This document shows positions 32,254-37,649 of a DNA stretch of 37,649 nt, piece by piece (within the stretch, counting starts at the first letter, position 1; every line of letters starts with the position of its first letter). Both the position numbers and the translations under genes were made by a program. A model generated the notes under the pieces. The model searched no databases, was not told the origin of the DNA, and saw only the letters and a program-made list of their open reading frames with translations. Origin of the DNA: Gemmatimonadota bacterium (lineage in GTDB: Bacteria; Gemmatimonadota; Gemmatimonadetes; Longimicrobiales; Gaopeijiaceae); NCBI GenBank assembly GCA_040882465.1, contig JBBEBG010000011.1, positions 1-37,649 of the forward strand. The letters are read 5' to 3'.

Positions 32254-32476
32254 CTACCCCGCCGCCTTCGGGAACCGATCCCACCGCTCCTCGAGCCGGT
32301 GCGGGTCCGGCCAGAGCTCCTTCCTGCGAGGCGCGGTGAGCCGCGTGTCGTGGAGCTCCTGGATGCTGTGGAGGAGGGTGGGCCCGTCCTTCTCGCCGAG
32401 GAGGTCGGGGCGGATCAGGATCCGGTGATCGGGGCGGATGCCGAGGAAGTAAGGGTCGAATGCCGCGTGGTGGAGA
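32254..32476 (-). repeat. HNH-endonuclease 3' element, copy 2
   Basis: This encodes the C-terminal 74 codons of an HNH endonuclease: LHHAAFDPYFLGIRPDHRIL, then LLHSIQELHDTRLTAPRRKEL, ending in FPKAAG and TAG at 32254-32256. The 5' end is truncated exactly at the conserved His pair, 10 bases after the HigA-type stop. No start codon serves it, so it is a coding remnant or a structural repeat. It is about 90 percent or more identical by eye to copies 3, 4 and 6. Confidence 0.85.
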
Positions 32477-32485
32477 TCAGGCTGG

Positions 32486-32794
32486 TTACTGTTCCTCGAA
32501 CTGCCGGATCTCGACGGACCCCTCCGGAAACTCCGCCAGGATGTGTAGCTCGCCCCCGCAGGCCTGGACGACTTCGCGGAGCGTGCTCACCAGCATGTCC
32601 CGGCGCCGCTCGAGCCTCGACACGTTCGACTGCGCGATCTCGAGCCGGGAAGCCAATTCCTCCTGGGTGATGTCCAAGCGACCCCGCAGCTCGGCGAGGT
32701 CGATCTCAATGAGAGCCGCCTCCGCGCGCTGCCTACTCCGGAGTTGCCGCTCGGCGGACATGCCACTTCGCAGCTCGCTGAACTTACGCGCCAT
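32486..32794 (-). CDS. higA: HigA-like XRE antitoxin
   Basis: This is a 102-residue protein with a long N-terminal helix (MARKFSELRSGMSAERQLRSRQRAE) and a C-terminal Xre-type helix-turn-helix (LDITQEELASRLEIAQSNVSRLERR). This order is usual for antitoxins encoded after their RelE-like toxin. It overlaps the toxin gene by 11 bp. It is intact and probably represses the pair's promoter. Confidence 0.85.
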   Translation of the reverse strand: MARKFSELRSGMSAERQLRSRQRAEAALIEIDLAELRGRLDITQEELASRLEIAQSNVSRLERRRDMLVSTLREVVQACGGELHILAEFPEGSVEIRQFEEQ

Positions 32795-33173
32795 CGATGA
32801 GTCCCTCCCGTCTCAGCATTGCAAGATGCTCGTCGTACATGCGGTCGGCGAGCGGGACCATTCGTTCGTACCAGCGGCGGTCGCCCCCCTTGGGTCCGCC
32901 CACGAGGAGAATCGCCACCCTTCGCGGATCGAAAGCGTATAGGATTCGAATCGGCTCACCGTCGTGTTGGATCCGGAGCTCCCTCATGTGCCCGTGGCGC
33001 GACGACTCGACACCGCTCGAATAGGGAAAGGGGAGATGCGGACCGCGTGCCTCCAGTAATCGCACCGACGCATTGATGAATTCTTGCTCACCCGCGCTAA
33101 GCTCGGACCACCACGCTCCGAACTCGTCCGTGAACTCCACCTCCCACGATTGCAACAATACCCCCCATCGCAT
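32784..33173 (-). CDS. higB: HigB/RelE-like toxin (Gp49-type)
   Basis: This is a 129-residue RelE-fold toxin, probably a ribosome-dependent mRNase. The core starts at SWEVEFTDEFGAWW and includes GPHLPFPYSSGVESSRHGHMRELRI and the C-terminal LLVGGPKGGDRRWYERMV, both typical of phage-derived Gp49/HigB proteins. The ATG at 33173 was chosen. A GTG at 33197, lying exactly at the edge of HNH element copy 3, would add eight residues. Neither has a good ribosome-binding site. Confidence 0.85.
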   Translation of the reverse strand: MRWGVLLQSWEVEFTDEFGAWWSELSAGEQEFINASVRLLEARGPHLPFPYSSGVESSRHGHMRELRIQHDGEPIRILYAFDPRRVAILLVGGPKGGDRRWYERMVPLADRMYDEHLAMLRREGLIDGA

Positions 33174-33195
33174 ATGCTGTCCAGCGCATTCGCGC

Positions 33196-33563
33196 ACCGC
33201 GGATGCGTGGCCTCATCTGCTTGGAAGCATCGGTTCGGTTGGTGGGCCTACGAATGGCGATTGGGGCCTTCCCCCTCTACCCCGCCTCCGAAACTTCTCC
33301 GACCGCTCTTCGAGCCGGTGCGGGTCCGGCCAGAGCTCCTTCCTGCGAGGCGCGGTGAGCCGCGTGTCGTGGAGCTCCTGGATGCTGTGGAGGAGGGTGG
33401 GCCCGTCTTTCTCGCCGAGGAGGTCGGGGCGGATCAGGATCCGGCGATCGGGGCGGATGCCGAGGAAGTGACGGTCGAAGGCCGCGTGATGGAGCTTGCA
33501 GGGGGAGAGGCCGTTCGGGACCGACGGGACCCCCGCATCCTCGTGGTCCTCGATGATGTGCGC
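33196..33563 (-). repeat. HNH-endonuclease 3' element, copy 3
   Basis: About 368 bp closely match copy 4 over their whole length, including 75 bp of 3' flank. The encoded frame runs AHIIEDHEDAGVPSVPNGL, then PCKLHHAAFDRHFLGIRPD, and reads through to a TGA at 33213-33215. The conserved His, Asn and His of the HNH fold are present. The 5' end joins an unrelated RelE-like fragment at about 33563. The left end touches the HigB-type gene start. Confidence 0.85.
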
Positions 33564-33714
33564 CGGATTTGGCGCGGTCCACGCGATGAAAAGGTAGCCC
33601 CGGATGCGACGGATCCACCTGGAGACCGAAGGCCGCCGTCTTCACGGCCTTCTATTCGTTCGCGGTCAGGCGGGCGAGGATATCGGTGAAGGTGTCGGAG
33701 ATGGGGAAGGTCAC
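33564..33714 (-). pseudogene. RelE-like N-terminal fragment of a helicase-type protein
   Basis: From a GTG at 33714 the frame reads VTFPISDTFTDILARLTANE, then a TAG at 33652-33654, then KAVKTAAFGLQVDPSHPG and HRVDRAKS. I recognise this as the conserved N-terminal RelE-like segment found in a family of large UvrD-like helicases. A Gln codon (CAG) has become TAG, and the sequence is cut off where the HNH element begins. It lies 20 bases downstream of the HicA stop. Confidence 0.6.
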
Positions 33715-33733
33715 GGGGGAACTTCGAACGGAA

Positions 33734-33958
33734 TCAGAGCAATCCCGCGAGGTCCTCACGGGAAAGGTCGGCGTCCTTCAGAATCTTGGAGAGTAGGCCA
33801 GGACCGAGCGTCTCGCCCGAGTGAACCGGGATGACGGTCGCTCGGCCGTCCGCATGGGCGAGGAAAGGATGGCTTCCCCGAATGCGCTTCACCTCGAACC
33901 CGGTTTTCTCAAGCGCACGGATGACTTCCGCCGCCGAGACCCGGGGGAGGCGGATCAC
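33734..33958 (-). CDS. hicA: HicA-like mRNA interferase toxin
   Basis: This is a 74-residue double-stranded-RNA-binding-like toxin. LPRVSAAEVIRALEKTGFEV is followed by RGSHPFLAHADG with the catalytic His30, then VIPVHSGETLGPGLLSKILKDADLS. It is full length and intact. Pro31 replaces the more usual basic or aromatic residue after the catalytic His. It overlaps the HicB gene by four bases, so antitoxin is made first. Confidence 0.9.
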   Translation of the reverse strand: MIRLPRVSAAEVIRALEKTGFEVKRIRGSHPFLAHADGRATVIPVHSGETLGPGLLSKILKDADLSREDLAGLL

Positions 33959-34203
33959 GCGGTCACGCGTTGAACTCCAACGTACTCGAGCGCCGCGGGC
34001 TCATCGTCATCCCCTCGGACCTCCAGGGAAAGCAGGATAGCCTCCCGGATCCGCTCTCTGAGTTCGTCCAGGGAACGCGCCTGTGAGTGGCATCCCGGGA
34101 GCGCCGGGACGGAGGCCACGTACCAGCCCTCCGCGTCGCGCTCGATCAGGACGTCGAACGCCCGGCCCGTCACGGGCGCAGAAGGATTCGAAACCGGATC
34201 CAT
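33955..34203 (-). CDS. hicB: HicB-like antitoxin
   Basis: This is an 82-residue HicB antitoxin of the short type. The partial RNase H fold is seen in FDVLIERDAEGWYVASVPALPGCHSQARSLDEL and the helix RERIREAILLSLEV. The C-terminal helix-turn-helix or ribbon-helix-helix of longer HicB proteins is absent, so autoregulation may depend on its N-terminus or another factor. The ATG at 34203 is only six bases from a TATAAT hexamer, indicating a leaderless mRNA. Confidence 0.88.
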   Translation of the reverse strand: MDPVSNPSAPVTGRAFDVLIERDAEGWYVASVPALPGCHSQARSLDELRERIREAILLSLEVRGDDDEPAALEYVGVQRVTA

Positions 34204-34248
34204 GCCCCAATTATAGTAAGGTTAGGGAGGTTATGCGATTTGCATAAC
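34204..34248 (-). promoter_or_regulatory. hicBA promoter with palindromic operator, probably leaderless
   Basis: On the minus strand TATAAT occupies 34215-34210, six bases before the hicB ATG. This places the transcription start at or next to the initiator A. Upstream, GTTATGC (34230-34236) and GCATAAC (34242-34248) form a perfect seven-base-arm inverted repeat over the expected -35 region. Repressor binding there would block RNA polymerase. Confidence 0.6.
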
Positions 34249-34369
34249 TTAGCTGCGCCTTCTCACCGTGGTCTTCAACTTGCTCGACAGCACATGGACG
34301 CCCACACCAGGAACCTTCATGGGCATGGTCTTCTTCATCGTTCCGCCGACGGAAGGCCACATCTGACCT

Positions 34370-34743
34370 ACCGCGGATGCGTGGCCTCATCTGCTTGGAA
34401 GCATCGGTTCGGTTGGTGGGCCTACGAATGGCGATTGGGGCCTTCCCCCTCTGCCCCGCCTTCGAAACCGCTCCCACCGCTCCTCGAGCCGGTGCGGGTC
34501 GGGCCAGAGCTCCTTCCTGCGAGGCGCGGTGAGCCGCGTGTCGTGGAGCCTCTGGATGCTGTGTAGGAGGGTGGGCCCGTCCTTCTCGCCGAGGAGGCCG
34601 GGACGGATCAGGATCCGGTGATCGGGGCGGAGGCCGAGGAAGTGAAGCTCGAAGGCCGCGTGATGGAGCCTACAAAGGGAGAGGCCCTTCGGAACCGTCG
34701 GGACCCCCTCCTCCTCTCGGTCCTCGATGATATGCGCGGCGTC
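34370..34743 (-). repeat. HNH-endonuclease 3' element, copy 4
   Basis: This is about 374 bp. The frame begins GAC GCC GCG CAT (DAAHIIEDREEEG), includes SLCRLHHAAFELHFLGLRPD, and ends in PMLPSR with TGA at 34387-34389, without frameshift. It is the most complete copy in the window. The 5' boundary lies 10 bases after the Fic stop and matches that of copy 5 exactly. The left 75 bp are nearly identical to the left flank of copy 3. No start codon is present. Confidence 0.88.
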
Positions 34744-34752
34744 CTAGGAAGG

Positions 34753-35964
34753 TCATGTCGGCTTGACCTGCGGTTCCGGCGGAAGCCCCGACTCGAGCCG
34801 CTCCAGGAGGTCGAGTAGTCCCGCGGCCTCCCACGACCGATTCCTCTTGGACTGGGAGAGGGGCAGGAGGACCTCACATTCCACCAGCTGCTGGATGGCG
34901 TTGTGGATCGCCGCCTTGGCCCGGCCGGTGACGGCCTCGGCCACCGGCGCCGTGATCACAGGGTAGCCGGCGAGCACGTCGATGACCGCCCATGCAGCTG
35001 CGTCGGCACGAGGCGCCGCCCCTGCCGACAATTGCGCGCGCCAGGTCCTTGTGAGCGCACCGACCGCTCCCTGGTACGCGGATGCGAGTCCGGCCGCCGA
35101 TGCAGCCGCCGAGGAAAACTGCTCCACCCATCGCCCGATCTGACCCTCGCGGAATCGCGTCAGCCCCTCGATGTAGCGGTCCCGCTCGCCAGCGAGTACG
35201 ACACTGATCGGTGGGACGTATGAGGTCGCGATTCCGCGCCGCCGCAGGACGAGATGGATGAGCGCCCGCCCCGTTCGTCCGTTTCCGTCACCGAATGGGT
35301 GAATCGTCTCGAACTGAGCGTGCACCAGCGCCGCCTGAACGAGCGGCGGGAGGGACTCTTCACCGATCGCATCACAGAGATCTTCGAGCAAAGGCACCAC
35401 GTCCTCCGGCGGGGGTGGGACGAAGTCCGCGCCGCAAGGGTTGTAGTCGTTGCCGCCGATCCAGTTCTGGCCCGTCCGGAGCACTCCGGCAATCCGCGAG
35501 TTGGGAGACCCCGCCATCAGCTCCCCGTGAATCTCGCGCAGGTGATCGACGCCGATCCGCCCCGCCGAGGCCGCCCGATGGATGGCGGCCTCCATCGCAT
35601 CGATGTTGCCGAGCACCTCCCGGACGGTTGGAGCCACCCTTCCACCGGTCTCGAGTATCGCCTCGCCGCGGGCAAGCGCGCGGATCCCAACCTGCATGCC
35701 CTCCACCCTGGAAGAGGCGATCGACTCGGTGCGGAGCAGCAGTCGCGCCAGGGGAGCGAGCGCCGGAGACACGCCGGCATTCAGACGCATGATCGCCTGC
35801 TCGGCGTCCGAGACGACGCCGGCCACGGAGGCGGGGAGGGCGAAGTCGTTCCCCGCGAGAGTCTCGGGGACGAACGCGTCGTACCGGCAGGATTTGCGGT
35901 AGCGGGACGGGGCGTAGACGCTCGGGTCCCACACCCAGGTCTTTCCGACGAAACAACCGCGCAT
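34753..35964 (-). CDS. Fic family protein, AMP-transferase type
   Basis: This is a 403-residue Fic protein. The active-site motif HPFGDGNGRTGR is at 222-233, with catalytic His222. The self-inhibitory helix motif SxxxEG is at 84-89 (ASSRVEG), so class II-type autoinhibition is expected. A Fic N-terminal region precedes, and a C-terminal winged helix (about 320-385, PVITAPVAEAVTGRAKAAIHNAIQQL) probably binds DNA or targets. Such proteins attach AMP to target hydroxyl groups. An inverted repeat upstream suggests autoregulation through the winged helix. Targets are unknown. Confidence 0.9.
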   Translation of the reverse strand: MRGCFVGKTWVWDPSVYAPSRYRKSCRYDAFVPETLAGNDFALPASVAGVVSDAEQAIMRLNAGVSPALAPLARLLLRTESIASSRVEGMQVGIRALARGEAILETGGRVAPTVREVLGNIDAMEAAIHRAASAGRIGVDHLREIHGELMAGSPNSRIAGVLRTGQNWIGGNDYNPCGADFVPPPPEDVVPLLEDLCDAIGEESLPPLVQAALVHAQFETIHPFGDGNGRTGRALIHLVLRRRGIATSYVPPISVVLAGERDRYIEGLTRFREGQIGRWVEQFSSAAASAAGLASAYQGAVGALTRTWRAQLSAGAAPRADAAAWAVIDVLAGYPVITAPVAEAVTGRAKAAIHNAIQQLVECEVLLPLSQSKRNRSWEAAGLLDLLERLESGLPPEPQVKPT

Positions 35965-35983
35965 GCTGAACCATGCTCCGGAG

Positions 35984-36014
35984 TTAGTTCAGTTTACTAT
36001 GTATACTGAACTAA
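35984..36014 (-). promoter_or_regulatory. Inverted repeat upstream of fic gene, probable operator
   Basis: TTAGTTCAGT (35984-35993) and ACTGAACTAA (36005-36014) are perfect ten-base arms around an 11-base AT-rich centre, 20 bases before the Fic start. The centre is AT-rich enough to hold a -10 element. The C-terminal winged helix of the Fic protein is a candidate binder. Confidence 0.6.
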
Positions 36015-36136
36015 TTGGGCGTTCCGAGTCAGGAATGCAAGGATCCCATCCGTCACTCCCCGTCCAGGTCACCCGACTCCGGCGCCGGCGGGGTGCGGAG
36101 CGCCTCGTTGCGATCCCCTGCCGCCCGTCCCTGCGA

Positions 36137-36172
36137 TACAGGTTCGCCACTGGTTACGCTACAGGTTCGCCA
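36137..36172. repeat. Short direct repeat, two copies of TACAGGTTCGCCA
   Basis: TACAGGTTCGCCA occurs at 36137-36149 and 36160-36172, 23 bp apart, in the otherwise gene-free 198 bp (36015-36212) between the fic operator and HNH element copy 5. It could be a small duplication scar or a binding site. Confidence 0.4.
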
Positions 36173-36212
36173 GAAGGCAGGTAGGGCTGCCTTCCCTGAG
36201 GCGCGCGGTGCG

Positions 36213-36463
36213 TCATGCCTCGACCTCCTCGAGCTCGGAGGGGAGGTCCATGTCGTCGGCGTCCAGGGTCGTCGAGCAGTCGAGGTCGTCGAGTGCCTCG
36301 TCCTTCTCGCCGAGGAGGTCGGGACGGATCAGGATCCGGTGATCGGGGCGGATGCCGAGGAAGTGACGGTCGAAGGCCGCGTGATGGAGCTTGCGGAGGG
36401 AGAGGCCGTTCGGGACCGTCGGGACGCCTCCTCCTCTCGGTCCTCGATGATGTGCGCGGCGTC
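36213..36463 (-). repeat. HNH-endonuclease 3' element, copy 5 (both ends altered)
   Basis: The match to other copies covers about 36299-36463. It starts at the same GACGCCGCGCA boundary as copy 4 and encodes DAAHIIEDREEE, then (after a one-base frameshift) VPTVPNGLSLRKLHHAAFDRHFLG, to LLGEKD. The normal C-terminus is replaced by a different acidic tail (EALDDLDCSTT, ending PSELEEVEA) that stops at 36213. The frame change and tail swap show that it is not a working gene. Confidence 0.8.
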
Positions 36464-36666
36464 TACTTCTTCGAAGTGCCCTGGCTGCGCTCTGAAGAAC
36501 GCTTTCGAAGCCTCTCCGTCGTCCAAGACCCACCGGACCCACCCTGGGGAGGCCAGGAATCGTCACCCCCGGTTGTCGGTTGCCAACCCTTACGCGTGTA
36601 GGGAACGGAACGGCGCGACTTCGAGCTTCGTTCTGCTGCATCGCGATCGTCAGTCTTCTCGGACAT
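36463..36666 (-). CDS. Small protein paired with DUF6338, GGSG motif
   Basis: This is a 67-residue protein whose ATG overlaps the end of the DUF6338 gene, with AGGGG five bases upstream. The core RRSVPYTRKGWQPTTGG and PPQGGSGGS resembles small Gly/Pro-rich proteins I associate with DUF6338 partners. The last 20 or so residues (TERLRKRSSERSQGTSKK) look non-native and end in TAG exactly where HNH element copy 5 begins. The original C-terminus may have been replaced when the element arrived. Confidence 0.5.
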   Translation of the reverse strand: MSEKTDDRDAAERSSKSRRSVPYTRKGWQPTTGGDDSWPPQGGSGGSWTTERLRKRSSERSQGTSKK

Positions 36667-37258
36667 CGCTTCCCCTCTCCGGGCTGAAGAACTCGATCAG
36701 GTGGCAGTCCGCGTAACGAACCATAAGACCTTCCGAACGGGGAACAGGTTCCAGGAACTCCCCCTTCTCGGTCAATCGCCAGGCTGTCTCCAGGTACAAG
36801 CTCTCCGGCGTGGGATACGCGGAAGCATGCGACCGTCGGCCAAAGAACCCCCCGTACTTCTCCCCGGTCTTCAGGTGGATGAGAACCCAGAGCGTCTTGC
36901 GGGCGGAAAAGAAATAGTCCCAGGCGGTGGGCATCGGATGCAAGACCCATCCGCGGTCCGCGAGAAATGCGTGGAGCTTCCACCATCCAAGGGCGAGAAG
37001 CACGGGCGACACGATCACGACTGCGAAGACTCCGAACACGTAGAGCAGCGGGCGCGCGGGCCATTGGCCGCTCAGGAGCAGGATGAGCCAGGACATCACC
37101 CCCAGGTTGATCATGCTGAAGGACACGAGCGAGACGATGGAATCGGCAACGCGTTCGGCGTCGGTCGGCATCACCAGCTCGTACGTTTTGAGGGCAACGA
37201 AGCCGGGGACGACGAAGAAGAGAAAGAGTTCGAGGGTTTCGAGGTCGAGCGCTGGCAC
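36650..37258 (-). CDS. DUF6338 family membrane protein
   Basis: This is a 202-residue protein. Two to three N-terminal helices (LFLFFVVPGFVALKTYELV, SMINLGVMSWLILLLSG, LLYVFGVFAVVIVSPVLLAL) are followed by a cytoplasmic domain. The signatures WDYFFSARKTLWVLIHLKTGEKYGG, YPTPESLYLE and a final LIEFFSPE match DUF6338. GTG at 37258 was chosen because AGGAG lies eight bases upstream; a GTG at 37276 lacks this. It overlaps the small partner gene. DUF6338 proteins often occur in accessory or defence-like contexts, but their function is unknown. Confidence 0.75.
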   Translation of the reverse strand: MPALDLETLELFLFFVVPGFVALKTYELVMPTDAERVADSIVSLVSFSMINLGVMSWLILLLSGQWPARPLLYVFGVFAVVIVSPVLLALGWWKLHAFLADRGWVLHPMPTAWDYFFSARKTLWVLIHLKTGEKYGGFFGRRSHASAYPTPESLYLETAWRLTEKGEFLEPVPRSEGLMVRYADCHLIEFFSPERGSDVRED

Positions 37259-37366
37259 CAGGCCTCTCCTGTACACCCGTAAGCCGAAGTCATTCCCAAT
37301 CCGCTTGAGCCTATGGCCCTTACTCGGGTGCGGGAATGGGAATCTGGGACTTCGGAAGACTTCCCC

Positions 37367-37649
37367 CTACCCCGCCTCCTTCCGAAATCGCTCCCACCGC
37401 TCCTCGAGCCGGTGCGGGTCCGGCCAGAGCTCCTTCCTGCGAGGCGCGGTGAGCCGCGTGTCGTGGAGCTCCTGGATGCTGTGGAGGAGGGTGGGCCCGT
37501 CCTTCTCGCCGAGGAGGTCGGGGCGGATCAGGATCCGGTGATCGGGGCGGATGCCGAGGAAGTGAAGCTCGAAGGCCGCGTGGTGGAGCTTGCGGAGCGA
37601 GAGGCCGTTCGGAACCGTCGGGCCCCCGGCATCCTCTCCGTCCTCGATG
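37367..37649 (-). repeat. HNH-endonuclease 3' element, copy 6 (runs off the window)
   Basis: An uninterrupted frame enters from the window edge (IEDGEDAGGPTVPNGL), passes SLRKLHHAAFELHFLGIRPD and LLHSIQELHDTRLTAPRRKEL, and ends in FRKEAG with TAG at 37367-37369. The Cys normally before the His pair is Arg here. It may be the 3' end of a full HNH endonuclease gene lying outside the window, or another fragment. 37259-37366 holds no gene. Confidence 0.8.

Noticed and set aside
34249-34338. A 29-codon minus-strand frame between HNH element 4 and hicB
   Set aside because: It has an ATG but no recognisable family or strong ribosome-binding site, and its end touches the hicB operator. It is too short to support as a gene; it may be the tail of a lost unit.
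36213-37064. A 283-residue minus-strand protein joining sequence from the DUF6338 region to the HNH domain
   Set aside because: The N-terminal part is an alternate frame of DUF6338 and its partner. Only the last 100 or so codons are HNH sequence, and they are frameshifted relative to the DAAHII start of the element.
31825-37649. Integron attC sites between the units
   Set aside because: I looked for paired GTTRRRY/RYYYAAC cores with imperfect inverted arms at the element ends and did not find convincing pairs. No integron integrase is in the window. The GTTATGC/GCATAAC pair near hicB fits an operator better.
31825-37649. Transposon or IS element as the source of the repeats
   Set aside because: The repeats encode HNH endonuclease sequence, have no terminal inverted repeats or target duplications that I can see, and no transposase is present.

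Overview
The window is high-GC, gene-dense bacterial DNA. Exported proteins with Ala-rich signal peptides ending in AQ-type sites, a cytochrome c/copper monooxygenase-like protein, an exported HpaI-type aldolase, a carboxypeptidase-regulatory-domain TonB receptor and many small toxin-antitoxin (TA) loci together suggest a free-living Gemmatimonadota-like bacterium. That placement is inference; there is no rRNA marker. The first 51 bases are a pure C run, probably a contig-end or assembly artefact.

Layout. 85-5340 (minus) holds exported or periplasmic enzymes: an esterase-like hydrolase, an exported HpcH/HpaI aldolase-like protein, a protein joining a cytochrome c motif to a PHM-like copper monooxygenase core, and a lipoprotein beta-propeller resembling the PAL lyase half of peptide-amidating enzymes. 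A broken LVIVD-repeat gene follows. 5421-7423 (plus) carries a MarC-like membrane protein, a VapBC module and an AlkA-like DNA glycosylase. 7457-10705 (minus) has a DUF2207/LemA pair and a Tat-type intradiol dioxygenase. 10839-13448 (plus) has a membrane protein/lipoprotein pair and a Xre/RES NAD-depleting TA module.

13556-21398 is a sulfur island: a GntR/HutC regulator, then on the minus strand two half-size YeeE/YedE sulfur transporters, a CstB-like persulfide dioxygenase-rhodanese and a SulP anion transporter. Beyond a VapBC-like module and a DinB gene lies a second, paralogous YeeE/YedE pair. A perfect palindrome with the same 16-bp core lies upstream of both the GntR gene and the second pair, which suggests a shared regulon. 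21448-26891 (minus) is a probable metal (copper?) uptake and membrane electron-transfer cluster: a His-rich small protein, a TonB receptor, a polyferredoxin-like membrane protein and a DUF5924-like protein.

From about 26.9 kb to the end the window is accessory DNA rich in TA genes and their wrecks: an internally deleted VapC, MazEF, BrnTA with a destroyed brnT, a gene split by an in-frame TGA, an orphan addiction antitoxin, HigBA, HicBA, Fic, and a DUF6338 protein with a small partner. From 31.8 kb on, six copies or fragments of the 3' part of one HNH-endonuclease gene, all in the same orientation, alternate with these units. Each lies directly downstream of a unit, and two copies share the same upstream boundary. 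This cassette-like array is the most unusual structure in the window. No tRNA, rRNA, CRISPR array, transposase or integrase gene is visible.
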